A stretch of 64,000 nt of DNA from Thermogutta sp039793925 (GTDB lineage Bacteria > Planctomycetota > Planctomycetia > Pirellulales > Thermoguttaceae). A program made the position numbers and the translations under genes. Positions within the stretch are counted from its first letter, which is position 1. Each line of letters begins with the position of its first letter. This document shows positions 35,929 to 45,400 of the stretch, in pieces. The stretch covers positions 15,307 through 79,306 of the forward strand of contig NZ_JBAMME010000334.1 of assembly GCF_039793925.1 (NCBI RefSeq), read 5' to 3'. Below the pieces are notes generated by a model. That model was given only the letters and a program-made list of their open reading frames with translations, had not been told where the DNA came from and made no database searches.

Positions 35929-37176
35929 CTAATTGGCTTTGTGAAACTCCTCGGGCGACATCGGCCCAATGACATCGGTGGCGTTGCATGTCAGCGGATA
36001 TTTTTCGGCGACGGCGTTGACCTGCTCCAGCGTCAGTTTTTCGATGATTGCCAAGTCATCTTCCAGCGAGCGATACTGCCCTGTGGTCAGGCGTTCGGAA
36101 CCCACTGGGAAAAGACGTGCGGAAGGCCGTTCGGCTGCCAGGGCCAAGCTGGACATGAGTTTGTTCTTGACGCGTTCGAGTTCCTCGGCGGTCACGCCGT
36201 GTTGCTCAATGGCCGTGTAAACCTCTCGCAATCGCTGCAAGTTCTCCTGAAGCATGCCGGGATCGCAGCTCATCAACGTGGCGAAGACCCCCGCGTCCTC
36301 GTAGCCCTCGTAGCTGAGCGATATGGAGTCCACGCGGCCCGGCTCAATGAACTCCCAATACAAACGGCTGGAAGAACTTCCCGATACAATGGCTGCCAGC
36401 ATTTGTGCGGCAAAGCGGTCAGGGCTGTCCGCCGGGGGCGCCTCCGCCAACTGGATGACATATTCCTGGGTAGCGGTTGGCTTTTGGTGGACACGCAATC
36501 CGTAGGCCGGCTCGAGCAACCGTTGCCGGATCCGTTCACTCTCGATCGGCTCCAGGTGACTGCAATGCTTTTCGGCAAGAGCCACCAATTTGGGGAATTC
36601 AACCGCGCCCGTTGCCGCAATTACCACATTGGTGGCCGTGTAACGCTGGTTATAGTAGCTGCGCATTTGCTCAACGGTGAGCCGAGAAATGGACTCCGTG
36701 GTGCCGATGACGCTCTGCCCCAGGGGATGTCCCGCGAAGAACCTCGCCCGGCAGAGATCGTCCACGCCGTACGGTGGCTGATCCAGGTACATCGAGATTT
36801 CTTCTAGGATAACCTGCTTTTCCAGTTCAAAATCTTCCTGTCGCAGAGCCGGCCGAAGAAGCAGCGCTAGCAGCTCGAACGCCCGGTCCAGATACTCCGG
36901 CAGGAAAACCGCGTAATAAACGGTCTCCTCGAAAGAGGTGGTGGCGTTGTAGGAGGCCCCAATCTCATCAAAACCGCGGTTGATGTCCTCGGACGTGATT
37001 CGCCCTGTCCCTTTGAACGCCATATGCTCTAGAAAATGGCTGACCCCGGCAAGTTCCGGCGGCTCGTCTCGGGAACCGGCACGAACAAAAAAGCCCAGGG
37101 CAATTGACAGCGCCCGGGGATGGCTCTCACAAATGACATCCACTCCGTTCCACAGTTTATGACTGTAAAAGCTCAC
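35929..37176 (-). CDS. M16 family zinc peptidase, catalytic subunit
   Basis: 415 residues from GTG 37176, which has GGAGG 6 bases upstream and overlaps the preceding stop by 20 bases. Inverted zinc motif HxxEH as 'GVSHFLEHMAFKG' (H47, E50, H51), with the third ligand in 'KQVILEEISMYLDQPPYGVD'. The C-terminal half lacks the usual Arg/Tyr substrate-binding pair ('SSRLYWEFIEPGRVDSISLS'). It therefore probably works with the non-catalytic M16 protein encoded just upstream, as in known bacterial M16B heterodimers. Confidence 0.92.
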   Translation of the reverse strand: MSFYSHKLWNGVDVICESHPRALSIALGFFVRAGSRDEPPELAGVSHFLEHMAFKGTGRITSEDINRGFDEIGASYNATTSFEETVYYAVFLPEYLDRAFELLALLLRPALRQEDFELEKQVILEEISMYLDQPPYGVDDLCRARFFAGHPLGQSVIGTTESISRLTVEQMRSYYNQRYTATNVVIAATGAVEFPKLVALAEKHCSHLEPIESERIRQRLLEPAYGLRVHQKPTATQEYVIQLAEAPPADSPDRFAAQMLAAIVSGSSSSRLYWEFIEPGRVDSISLSYEGYEDAGVFATLMSCDPGMLQENLQRLREVYTAIEQHGVTAEELERVKNKLMSSLALAAERPSARLFPVGSERLTTGQYRSLEDDLAIIEKLTLEQVNAVAEKYPLTCNATDVIGPMSPEEFHKAN

Positions 37177-38416
37177 TGGGGACCTCCACAGGCCTTGGGC
37201 CAACAGTGACGACTGTGAAATCTCGCGGGCGATTCTCTCGAAGGAAACTGTTGATTTCCTCGGTAGTGAGGGAATCCACAGCCTTTTTGATCTCTTGCAT
37301 GGAGCGCACTCGCCCCAGAAGCGCCCAATCCTGGGTCAGGGCGTGAGCTCTCGCAGCACTGGATTCTTGAAGAAAGACAATCCCACTTTTCAATTGAGCC
37401 TTGGCGCGATTCAGCTCGTCGTTGTGAACGCCCTCCCCGAGGTTCTGAAGTTCTTCCAGCAAAACTTGCAACGACTCTTCCGCTCGTTCGGAAGTGGTGC
37501 CCACATAACAGATCACCCCACCAAATCCGCGGATAGCCACGTAGCTGGCCCCCACGGCGTAACACAGGCCCCGTCTTTCCCGCAGTTCCATGAAGAGTCG
37601 TGAGCTCGTACCACTGCCCAGCATCCCAGCCGCCGCCCGCGCCAAGAAATAACGGTCATCTTCATAGGGAACACTTCTATAGGCCACGCCGATATGAGTT
37701 TGCTGAGAATCGAACGGAACATGGGCCTGGCGCTCGGTGGGCCAGCGTGCTTCCGGTGGAGGGGGCGGACATCCTTTCCAGTCGCCAAGTAGTTCGCCGA
37801 TCGATGACACGAGTTCATCCCAGTTGAATCGTCCCGCTACCCCAATGACGATACCGCTGGGCTGGAAGTGGCGCTCGAAAAACTCTGCTACCTCGTGCCA
37901 GGAAATAGCCACCACGTGGTCAATCATGCCATGGGGGGACCGACTCCAGGGATATGGAAGAAAACGATATCGAAGGGCTTTGTTCAACTGGTGCTCCGGG
38001 TCATCCTCCTCCGCCTGAATCGTCTGGATGAGCCCCTGGCGAGCAGATTCGAGATCCTCTTGGGGAAGGCGCGGCTTTCGGAGGACATCGCTGAAGATTG
38101 CCAGGGCCTCCCGCAGATAATCGGGCCGCATCGCTGCGCTGAAATGGATGTACCGGTGTCCTACCGATTCCGACCACACCACGCCGAGGTTTTCCAAATC
38201 CTCCAGAAACGCCCGGGCGTCGCGCGGCCCCGCCCCACGGAGGACCATATCGGTTGTCAAACTGGCCAGTCCCTGGCGATCCTCGGGGTCAAACAAGGCC
38301 CCTGCCGGGATAGCGATGTCAAAACTGACCGAGCTGAGCCAGGGAAGCGGCTCTGCCACGACGAGTAATCCATTATCGAAATGGTGGACGAAATAAGAAT
38401 CACTGGATGTGGTCAC
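37157..38416 (-). CDS. M16 family protein, non-catalytic partner
   Basis: 419 residues, GTG start. The zinc motif is gone: the place of HxxEH reads 'QGLASLTTDMVLRGAG'. The substrate-binding end is intact, 'SSRLFMELRERRGLCYAVGA', with the Arg and Tyr that the downstream partner lacks. Overlapping genes and complementary motifs mean an obligate heterodimer. Substrate unknown; M16B proteins process peptides or presequences. Confidence 0.92.
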   Translation of the reverse strand: MTTSSDSYFVHHFDNGLLVVAEPLPWLSSVSFDIAIPAGALFDPEDRQGLASLTTDMVLRGAGPRDARAFLEDLENLGVVWSESVGHRYIHFSAAMRPDYLREALAIFSDVLRKPRLPQEDLESARQGLIQTIQAEEDDPEHQLNKALRYRFLPYPWSRSPHGMIDHVVAISWHEVAEFFERHFQPSGIVIGVAGRFNWDELVSSIGELLGDWKGCPPPPPEARWPTERQAHVPFDSQQTHIGVAYRSVPYEDDRYFLARAAAGMLGSGTSSRLFMELRERRGLCYAVGASYVAIRGFGGVICYVGTTSERAEESLQVLLEELQNLGEGVHNDELNRAKAQLKSGIVFLQESSAARAHALTQDWALLGRVRSMQEIKKAVDSLTTEEINSFLRENRPRDFTVVTVGPRPVEVPSELLQS

Positions 38417-38586
38417 GTGCAGTTGTACCCCTCACATCAGGTTAGCGGACGTTGGTCAAGGCGATTGAGAGCGCATGGTGGAGAGCGCTTCAGTGTGACC
38501 CGTTCTTTTTCAACTCCGAAGTTTTATTGTACGCCCCAAAACTTGTTCGCCGAATAGCGGGAGTGTCGCAGTAAAAGGAGGGAAAC

Positions 38587-38757
38587 TATAATTGACCGTG
38601 GACAGAGAGGCTGCTGGGCTCGTCCCCAACCGAGCCAGGTGAGCTGCTTGGCGGAACTCGGTTGAGGACGAGCTCTACAGCATGGATGAATGCGCTCGGC
38701 CGGCAACACAAGGCCAGCATCGACGGGAAAGTTCGTGAGCTGTAGAGCACCGATCTC
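38587..38757 (+). promoter_or_regulatory. Promoter -10 and structured leader of rnc
   Basis: A perfect TATAAT (38587-38592) without a clear -35 box precedes a ~155-base leader. In it, 38618-38634 pairs with 38657-38673 (17 pairs, one mismatch), and GCTCTACAGC (38672-38681) pairs with GCTGTAGAGC (38739-38748). Long perfect helices of this kind are RNase III substrates, so the leader may mediate autoregulation, known for rnc in E. coli. Confidence 0.5.
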
Positions 38758-39543
38758 ATGGGAGCCTTTGACAACACCGACGATCCGAGAATCCGTACCT
38801 GCCAGGAAAAAATCGGCTACAGCTTTTCAAATCCGCGGCTGCTCCAGACAGCTCTGACGCACGCGTCCGGGGCTGAAACACGGCTCGAATCGAACGAGCG
38901 ATTGGAATTCCTGGGCGACGCCGTGCTGGGAATGGTGGTCTGCGAGCTACTCTACCGAAAGCTCCCCCATCTTACGGAAGGCGAGCTCACCCGGTTGAAA
39001 TCCAGCATCGTCAGCCGGTTGCATTGTGCGGAGCTGGCTCGACGCTTGGGTCTGGAAAAACTGATCATCATCGGAAAAGGCCTGTCTGGTCAACCCAAGC
39101 TTCCCAACTCGCTCCTGGCAGCGGTTTTCGAGGCCATCACGGCGGCCATCTACCTGGACGGGGGGCTGGATGCAGCGAAACAATTTATTGAACCGCTCGT
39201 CCTGCCAGAACTGGAAGCCTTTGTACGGGACCGAATCGGCGAAAACTACAAATCAATCCTCCAGCAGATCAGCCAGAGATCTTTTGGGACCACGCCCGCG
39301 TATCTTCTCCTGGAGGAGCGGGGACCGGATCATGGCAAACTTTTCAAGATCGCTGCTCAGATCGGCACCACACGCTACCAGGCTGCCTGGGGAAAAAGCA
39401 AGAAAGAAGCGGAACAACGCGCAGCGTGTAACGCACTCCATCAATTGAAAGCGCTGCCGCCGCCTTGTTCGGATGAACTGGGTGAGGACGGGCTTCCCGT
39501 CGTCGGTCCCGTAGCCGAGGGAATTGAACGGTTCCTGGAGTAG
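38758..39543 (+). CDS. rnc: Ribonuclease III
   Basis: Cleaves double-stranded RNA in rRNA and mRNA processing. 261 residues: catalytic signature 'NERLEFLGDAVLGMVV', 'LTRLKSSIVSR', 'LAAVFEAITAAIYLDGGLDA' (all acidic metal ligands present), then a dsRNA-binding domain ('PAYLLLEERGPDHGKLFKIA', 'WGKSKKEAEQRAACNAL'). The last ~30 residues are an extra acidic/proline tail. No strong ribosome-binding site; the upstream leader is highly structured. Confidence 0.95.
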   Translation: MGAFDNTDDPRIRTCQEKIGYSFSNPRLLQTALTHASGAETRLESNERLEFLGDAVLGMVVCELLYRKLPHLTEGELTRLKSSIVSRLHCAELARRLGLEKLIIIGKGLSGQPKLPNSLLAAVFEAITAAIYLDGGLDAAKQFIEPLVLPELEAFVRDRIGENYKSILQQISQRSFGTTPAYLLLEERGPDHGKLFKIAAQIGTTRYQAAWGKSKKEAEQRAACNALHQLKALPPPCSDELGEDGLPVVGPVAEGIERFLE

Positions 39544-39605
39544 GTTGACCTAGAGGCAACCATTGCTTTACCCCCCAGAATAATGGCTGCGCAGAAGGGA
39601 GTTCT

Positions 39606-40604
39606 ATGAAGAGGCTCGCGGTGGTTCTTCTTTCGGGCAGGTTGGACAGCACCCTCGCTGCCCGAATTCTCCAACTTCAGGGCTTCGAGGTGGTCGGTCT
39701 GACGGTGCGTCTCCCTTTTCACCGTTGCGAATCAGCAGCACTCCAGGCAGCGTGCGAGCTCCAAATCCCATTGGCCATGCGGAAGGTGGAGGAAGACTAC
39801 ATGGAAGTCCTCCGCTATCCCAGGCACGGCTATGGCAAAGGGGCCAATCCCTGTCTGGACTGCCGCACATACATGCTTCGCATGGCCAGACAACTCATGG
39901 ACGAGCTTGACGGAATGCTCGTGGCCACCGGGGAAGTCCTCGGCCAGCGGCCGATGAGTCAGAAACGGTCCCACCTGGGGATCACGGCTTACGAATCAGG
40001 GCTCCAGGACCGCCTCCTCAGACCGCTCTCCGCCAAGTGCCTGCCCCCGACGCTGCCAGAACGGGAAGGTTACGTCGATCGCGAGAAGCTCTACGCTTTC
40101 ACCGGCCGAAGTCGTAAACCGCTTTGGGCTCTGGCCAGGCAATTGGGGCTCAAAAACATCCCCGAGTCTGGGGCTGCGTGTTCCCTCACCGACGTCCAAT
40201 TCGCCCCTAAAGTTTTTGATCTTCTGGATCACGATCCGCAAGCCTCGTTATGGGACTGCGAACTGCTCACCCTGGGCCGCCACGTGCGGCTGGATGAGCG
40301 CACAAAACTCATCATCGGGCGGAACGAGATGCAGAACCTTCAACTGCGACGTCTCTTTGCAAGACGAACCCGTGAAGACTGCCTACTGCTGACGCCCGGC
40401 AATTTCACGGGTCCTGATGCGATTCTGGTGGGTGACGTTTCCGAACCTCAATGGGAAAAAGCGGTCGCCACCATGTTGCGCTACGTGCATCGTGAACTTC
40501 TTCCTAACGTGGAGGTCGACATTTGCGTGGGGGGTGCGGTTTTCCGTCGCAAGTTCCGCTGCCCGTCATCGGAGACTCAGACATCTCCAAACACGGTTCT
40601 ATGA
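39606..40604 (+). CDS. PP-loop ATPase of the ThiI/MnmA-like tRNA thiolation type
   Basis: 332 residues. PP-loop 'LLSGRLDSTLAARIL' (SGxxDS), then 'RHGYGKGANPCLDCRTYMLR' with a CxxC, 'GEVLGQRPMSQKR', 'LLRPLSAKCLPPTLPEREGY' and 'IPESGAACSLTDVQF'. This pattern is that of standalone proteins annotated as tRNA 2-thiouridylase/ThiI-like; they most likely activate tRNA for sulfur insertion with cysteines as sulfur carriers, but activity is not shown. GGGAG lies four bases before ATG; 62 bases after rnc. Confidence 0.82.
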   Translation: MKRLAVVLLSGRLDSTLAARILQLQGFEVVGLTVRLPFHRCESAALQAACELQIPLAMRKVEEDYMEVLRYPRHGYGKGANPCLDCRTYMLRMARQLMDELDGMLVATGEVLGQRPMSQKRSHLGITAYESGLQDRLLRPLSAKCLPPTLPEREGYVDREKLYAFTGRSRKPLWALARQLGLKNIPESGAACSLTDVQFAPKVFDLLDHDPQASLWDCELLTLGRHVRLDERTKLIIGRNEMQNLQLRRLFARRTREDCLLLTPGNFTGPDAILVGDVSEPQWEKAVATMLRYVHRELLPNVEVDICVGGAVFRRKFRCPSSETQTSPNTVL

Positions 40605-40647
40605 TCACAGACAAGGGTCCGAACACGGGCTGAGAGGGGAAGGAACA

Positions 40648-40692
40648 ATGAACGTCCATTTGCCCTGCCAGCAGCTTCTTTGCTGCTGCTGA
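40648..40692 (+). CDS. Tiny ORF ending in three cysteines
   Basis: 14 residues, MNVHLPCQQLLCCC, with GGGAAGG before the ATG. The codons overlap a hairpin (40669-40675 with 40682-40688). It looks like a leader peptide but no plus-strand gene follows within 5.8 kb. May be chance. Confidence 0.25.
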   Translation: MNVHLPCQQLLCCC

Positions 40693-40716
40693 TCCGTGAC
40701 CAACCGACGGAGACGA

Positions 40717-40756
40717 GGAAAAAAGCTAGGGACGCCACCATCCTGGAGGCGTCCCT
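40717..40756 (-). terminator. Intrinsic terminator of the histone-like gene
   Basis: On the minus strand AGGGACGCC (40756-40748) pairs with GGCGTCCCT (40736-40728) followed by AGCTTTTTT. 54 bases after the stop of the gene at 40811. Confidence 0.7.
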
Positions 40757-40810
40757 TTCTCGTCGTTGTACTCGAAAGAGCTGTCGCCGAGCTGCGTCCG
40801 TCGCGGAGCC

Positions 40811-41038
40811 TCACGGCGTGGCGGGCGGGGTTTCTTCCGCTGGCGCCGGCGCCGGTGCGGGCGCCCTCTTCGCCGCGGGCTTCTTCGCGGCCTTCTTCTT
40901 GGCCGACTTCTTGACCGCCTTCTTCGCGGTCTTCTTCGCTGCCTTCTTAGCTGCCTTCTTCGCCGGTTTCTTTACCGGCTTCTTAGCGGCTTTCTTGGCA
41001 GCCTTCTTCGCCGCCTTCTTCGCGACTTTCTTGGCCAC
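40811..41038 (-). CDS. Lysine/alanine-repeat histone-H1-like protein
   Basis: 75 residues from GTG 41038 with AAAGGAGG upstream. Nearly the whole protein is a repeat of AAKK/KAAKK units, followed by a Pro/Ala tail 'RAPAPAPAPAEETPPATP'. Such Hc1/H1 C-terminal-like proteins bind DNA nonspecifically and condense nucleoids; planctomycete nucleoids are condensed. Has its own terminator, so it is a single gene. Confidence 0.85.
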   Translation of the reverse strand: MAKKVAKKAAKKAAKKAAKKPVKKPAKKAAKKAAKKTAKKAVKKSAKKKAAKKPAAKRAPAPAPAPAEETPPATP

Positions 41039-41303
41039 CTGTCGATCCTCCTTTTAAAGACCTGCGGCGTCGAGAGGGTGGAACCCTTGCCACGTTTTCA
41101 ACCACTCTCGCACGCCAAACCACCCAAACACTACCACACAACCACGTGCCGGTTCCCTCACCTGCTGATGTGGACACTCTATCGTCATCCGCGGCTCATC
41201 CGTCCGAGCCACCTTCCAGCCGCTGATCACGAATCAACCAGCCCCTCCATAATTAATTGTTATTATCGTAACGTGTTCTTTGAAAAGTGCAAGCTGAGTG
41301 AAC
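41039..41303. other. Intergenic stretch, no gene seen
   Basis: About 265 bases; should hold the histone-like gene promoter on the minus strand. No other feature recognised. Confidence 0.4.
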
Positions 41304-41338
41304 AAAAAAACGTGCCGAGTTCTTCAACCTCGGCACGT
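41304..41338 (-). terminator. Intrinsic terminator of the PFOR operon
   Basis: On the minus strand ACGTGCCGAG (41338-41329) pairs with CTCGGCACGT (41319-41310), then seven T (41310-41304). Perfect 10-pair stem. Confidence 0.85.
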
Positions 41339-41372
41339 GCCTCTGCCCACAGCAAACATCAAACATAGACTT

Positions 41373-42380
41373 TCAGATGGGCACTCCTGTGAAGGAAGTG
41401 ATGGCCTTCATATAGTTTCCGCGCTCGAACACTTCGGGATTCGGGCAGTTTTTGTGGCTCATACTGCCTTTCATTTGCTCCACGGATTCGTATTCCTGCT
41501 CCTCCATCCACTGCTCAATCTGCTGGAGAAACGTCTTGATACAGCCAAACCCTTGCTTGTAAAGCACCGACGCCAGCATGACCACATCGGCACCTGCCAG
41601 AACTGATTTGATCACAGCCTCTGCCGAGTGGGCTCCGCCCGTGAGCGCCAACGAGGCATTAACCTTTCCATAGAGAATGGCAATCCAGCGCAATGGCAGC
41701 AGTAATTCGAACTCGGTGCTCAGCACCAGGTGCGGCTTCGTTTCCAGGGTATCTAGCCGGATATCTGGTTGAAGAAACCTGTTGAAAAGGACCAATCCCC
41801 AAGCGCCGGCATCCACAAGTTGCCTGGCAAAATGCCCGACAGAACTGAGATAGGGGCCAATTTTCACGGCTACCGGTATCGACACCGAAGAAGCGACCGC
41901 TTTGACGAGACTGAGATACTGGGCCTCCACTTCGGCTCCGGAACGTTCCAGATCGGCAGCCACCAAGTAGATGTTCAGCTCGATCGCGTCGGCACCGGCC
42001 TCCTGGAAGAGCTTGGCGTACCGAATCCAGGAGCCCTCCGTTGTACCGTTGAGACTGGCAATGACAGGGATTGAGAGGCACCGCTTGGCAGTCCGAATCC
42101 GGTCGAGATATTCGTCCGTTCCCAGCCGATATTCTTCCGGTTCGGGGAAATAGGAAAGGGCCTCCGCGAAGCTGTCGGTGCCGAACTCATGGACTCGGGC
42201 CAGATTCTCTTCCTCCGCCAGAATCTGCTCCTCGAACAGGGACGGCAGCACAATGGCCGCTGCCCCGGCATCTTCCAGCCGCTTCTGGTTATCAAGACTC
42301 TCCGTGAGCGGGCAGGCCGCCGCCACGATCGGGTTTTTCAACTCCAACCCCAGGTAACGCGTACGCAGATCAACACTCAT
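41373..42380 (-). CDS. Dihydroorotate-dehydrogenase-like flavoprotein
   Basis: 335 residues from ATG 42380, with GGAGGAAC upstream. TIM-barrel with 'RYLGLELKNPIVAAACPLTE', 'ADAIELNIY', 'VAVKIGPYLSSVGHFARQLV' and C-terminal 'LTGGAHSAEAVIKSVLAGAD'. Related to class 1 DHODs but without an Fe-S domain. The family is often found next to PFOR, as here (27 bases after it), but its reaction is unknown; it may be a FMN protein taking electrons from ferredoxin. Confidence 0.87.
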   Translation of the reverse strand: MSVDLRTRYLGLELKNPIVAAACPLTESLDNQKRLEDAGAAAIVLPSLFEEQILAEEENLARVHEFGTDSFAEALSYFPEPEEYRLGTDEYLDRIRTAKRCLSIPVIASLNGTTEGSWIRYAKLFQEAGADAIELNIYLVAADLERSGAEVEAQYLSLVKAVASSVSIPVAVKIGPYLSSVGHFARQLVDAGAWGLVLFNRFLQPDIRLDTLETKPHLVLSTEFELLLPLRWIAILYGKVNASLALTGGAHSAEAVIKSVLAGADVVMLASVLYKQGFGCIKTFLQQIEQWMEEQEYESVEQMKGSMSHKNCPNPEVFERGNYMKAITSFTGVPI

Positions 42381-42406
42381 GTTCAGTTCCTCCGCTGGGT
42401 GCATTC

Positions 42407-45400
42407 TCACTCGCCATCACCGCCAGAAACTGCCCCAGAACGGGCAAGGGCTGCGCTGAGATTCTCATACAGGGCATATCGGAAATTGATGTCTTCCTGG
42501 CCAAGCTGGAACAACTGCTCAGCCCGCTCCGGCTTCGAGCGACTCAAGATAGCGAACCGAGCCTGCTTGAGCGCGAAGTCCTTGAAAGCCCCTTTGGGTG
42601 GGCGGCTGTCCACATGGAGCGGCTGCTCTTTGTCACGGGGGTCATAGTGATAGAGCGGCCAGTACCCGCATGCGACCGCTTCCTTCTGGTACTCCATGCC
42701 CTTGGACATATCGATCCCCCACCCGATGCAGTGAGAGAGGGCGATGATGAGAGACGGCCCGCGGTATGACTCCGCCGCTCGAATAACCTTAATCGCGTGG
42801 AGCGGATTGGCACCCAGCGAGATTTGGCCGACGAAGACATTTCCATACGACATTGCGACGAGCCCGAGGTCTTTCTTGCGACTGGGTTTCCCTGCCGCCG
42901 CGAATTTGGCCACCGCTCCTCGGAACGTGGCTTTCGATGCCTGACCGCCGGTATTGGAATAGACTTCCGTGTCCATCACGAGGAGATTGATATCGCGACC
43001 GGAAGCCAGCACGTGGTCCAGGCCACCAAATCCGATGTCGTAAGCCCATCCGTCTCCACCGAAGCTCCAGATGCTACGCCGAATCAGATAATCTGCGGAG
43101 GCAAGGAGATTTGCCGCATCATCGCCCGGGATTTGGGTCAGCTTCTTCTTGAGCTCGGCCACAAGTTGCCGCTGCTTGGCGATTTGCTCGTCCGTCTCCT
43201 GCGGATTGTTCAAAAGCTCGGTCACCAGGTTGTCACCAATCTGAGAGGCCAGCTTCTTGAGAAGCCCTGTGGCGTAATCAATCTGCTGGTCTACCGCCAA
43301 CCGCATGCCAAAGCCAAACTCGGCTGCGTCCTCAAACAACGAATTGTTCCAGGTAGGCCCCCGGCCTTGGTGGTTGGTCGTGTAGGGAGTGCATGGCAAA
43401 TTGCCGCCATAAATTGACGAGCACCCCGTCGCGTTGGCGATCATCATCCGGTCCCCGAAAAACTGGGTAATCAGTTTGACATACGGGGTTTCACCGCAAC
43501 CGGCACAGGCACCGGAGAATTCAAACAGCGGGAGCAGAAGCTGCGAGCCTTTGACCGTATCGACAGCCACCTTGCTGCGCTCGATGTCCGGGATGCGGAG
43601 GAAAAAGTCGAAGCATGCTCGCTCTCGTTCCAGGTGATCCAGCTTGAACAGCATGTCGATGGCCTTGTGTTTGGCCACCTCTTTGTCACGGACGGGGCAC
43701 ACCTCCACACACAGGCCACAACCAGTGCAATCGTCCGGAGCAACCTGCACCGTCATGTGGTAGCCCGGATATTCTTTGCCCCGCCAGGGAGCCGACTTGA
43801 AGCCCTCGGGAGCTTTTTCGAGAATCGCCGGCTCGTAGACTTTCATGCGAATGGCTGCATGCGGGCAGACCAAAGAACAGAGTCCGCACTGGATGCAAAT
43901 CTTCGGGTCCCAGATCGGAATCTCCAGGGCAATGCTCCGCTTTTCGTATTTGGTTGTCCCTGTGGGGAACGTTCCGTCTGGCGGCAGAGCACTCACCGGC
44001 AACTCGTCGCCACGATAAGCAATCATGGGCCCCAGCACGTTCTTGACAAATTCCGGAGCGTCCTCCGGCACCGGCGGCAGCATGTGGATCTTCGAGGTCA
44101 CCTCGTTGGGGTATTTGACCTCCTGGAGTGATTCCAAAGCTTTGTCGACGGCCGCAAAATTCTTTTCGATGATCGCCGACCCGCCCTTCTTTCCATAGCT
44201 CTGGACGATCATGTCCTTGATCTCTTTGATCGCCTGCTCCACCGGAATGATGTTGGCCAGCTTGAAGAAACAAGTCTGCATGACCGTGTTAATACGCACA
44301 CCGAGGCCCGTCTCTTTAGCCACGCGGTAGGCATCCACCACGTAAAACTTCAACTTTTTGTCGATGATCTGCTTTTGGACTTCGGCGGGCAGGTGGTCCC
44401 ACACTTCCTCAGCCGGGAAGGGGCTATTGAGGAGGAAGGTGGCTCCCTCTTCCGCCGCTGCGAGGACATCAATTCGTTCCAGAAAGTGAAATTGATGGCA
44501 CGCCACAAAGTTGGCTTTGTTGATCAGGTAAGAGCCTTTTATCGGACGAGGACTGAAACGTACATGCGAGATCGTCATTGACCCCGCTTTCCGGGAGTCG
44601 TACACGAAGTAGCCCTGGGCGTAGAAGGGGGTATTCTCGCCGATGATCTTGACTGAGCTTCGGTTGGCCGAGACAGTCCCGTCGCTCCCCAATCCGTAAA
44701 ACAGGGCCCGCACCACATCCGGCGGTTCAATCGAGAAGGTCGGATCGTAGTCCAGACTCAGGTGGGTAACATCGTCTTTGATGCCCACGGTAAAATGCCG
44801 CTTGGGTTGCGGTTTCTTCAATTCCTCAAAGACCGCCAGTGCCATGGCGGGGTTAAACTCTTTGGACGACAGGCCATACCGACCTCCGATAATCAGCGGC
44901 GTCGGTGCCCCCGGCGCGTGCTCGGCCCATTTCTCGGCAATGGCCGCCACCACGTCGATATAGAGGGGTTCGCCGATCGCACCAGGTTCCTTGGTCCGAT
45001 CCAGGACCGCGATTCGACGGACCGTGGTGGGAAGTGCCCGCACAAAAGCATCCGCATCGAACGGGCGGTAGAGCCGAACTTTCACCAACCCCACCTTTTC
45101 GCCCCGTTCGACGAGGTAATCGACCGCTTCTTCGACAACGCCGGTGCCGGACGCCATGGCCACGACAACGCGCTCCGCATTCGGCGCTCCCACATAATCA
45201 AAGAGGTGATACTGCCGTCCAAAAAGCCGCGCAAATTTGTCCATCGCCTTCTGGACAATGGCGGGCGTCTTTAAGTAGAACGGATTGCAAGCCTCGCGTG
45301 CCTGGAAGAAGACGTCCGGATTTTGTGCCGTTCCCCGCAAAACAGGCTTCTCGGGAGACATGGCCCGTTCACGGTGGGCCCGTACCAGCTCCATATCGAT

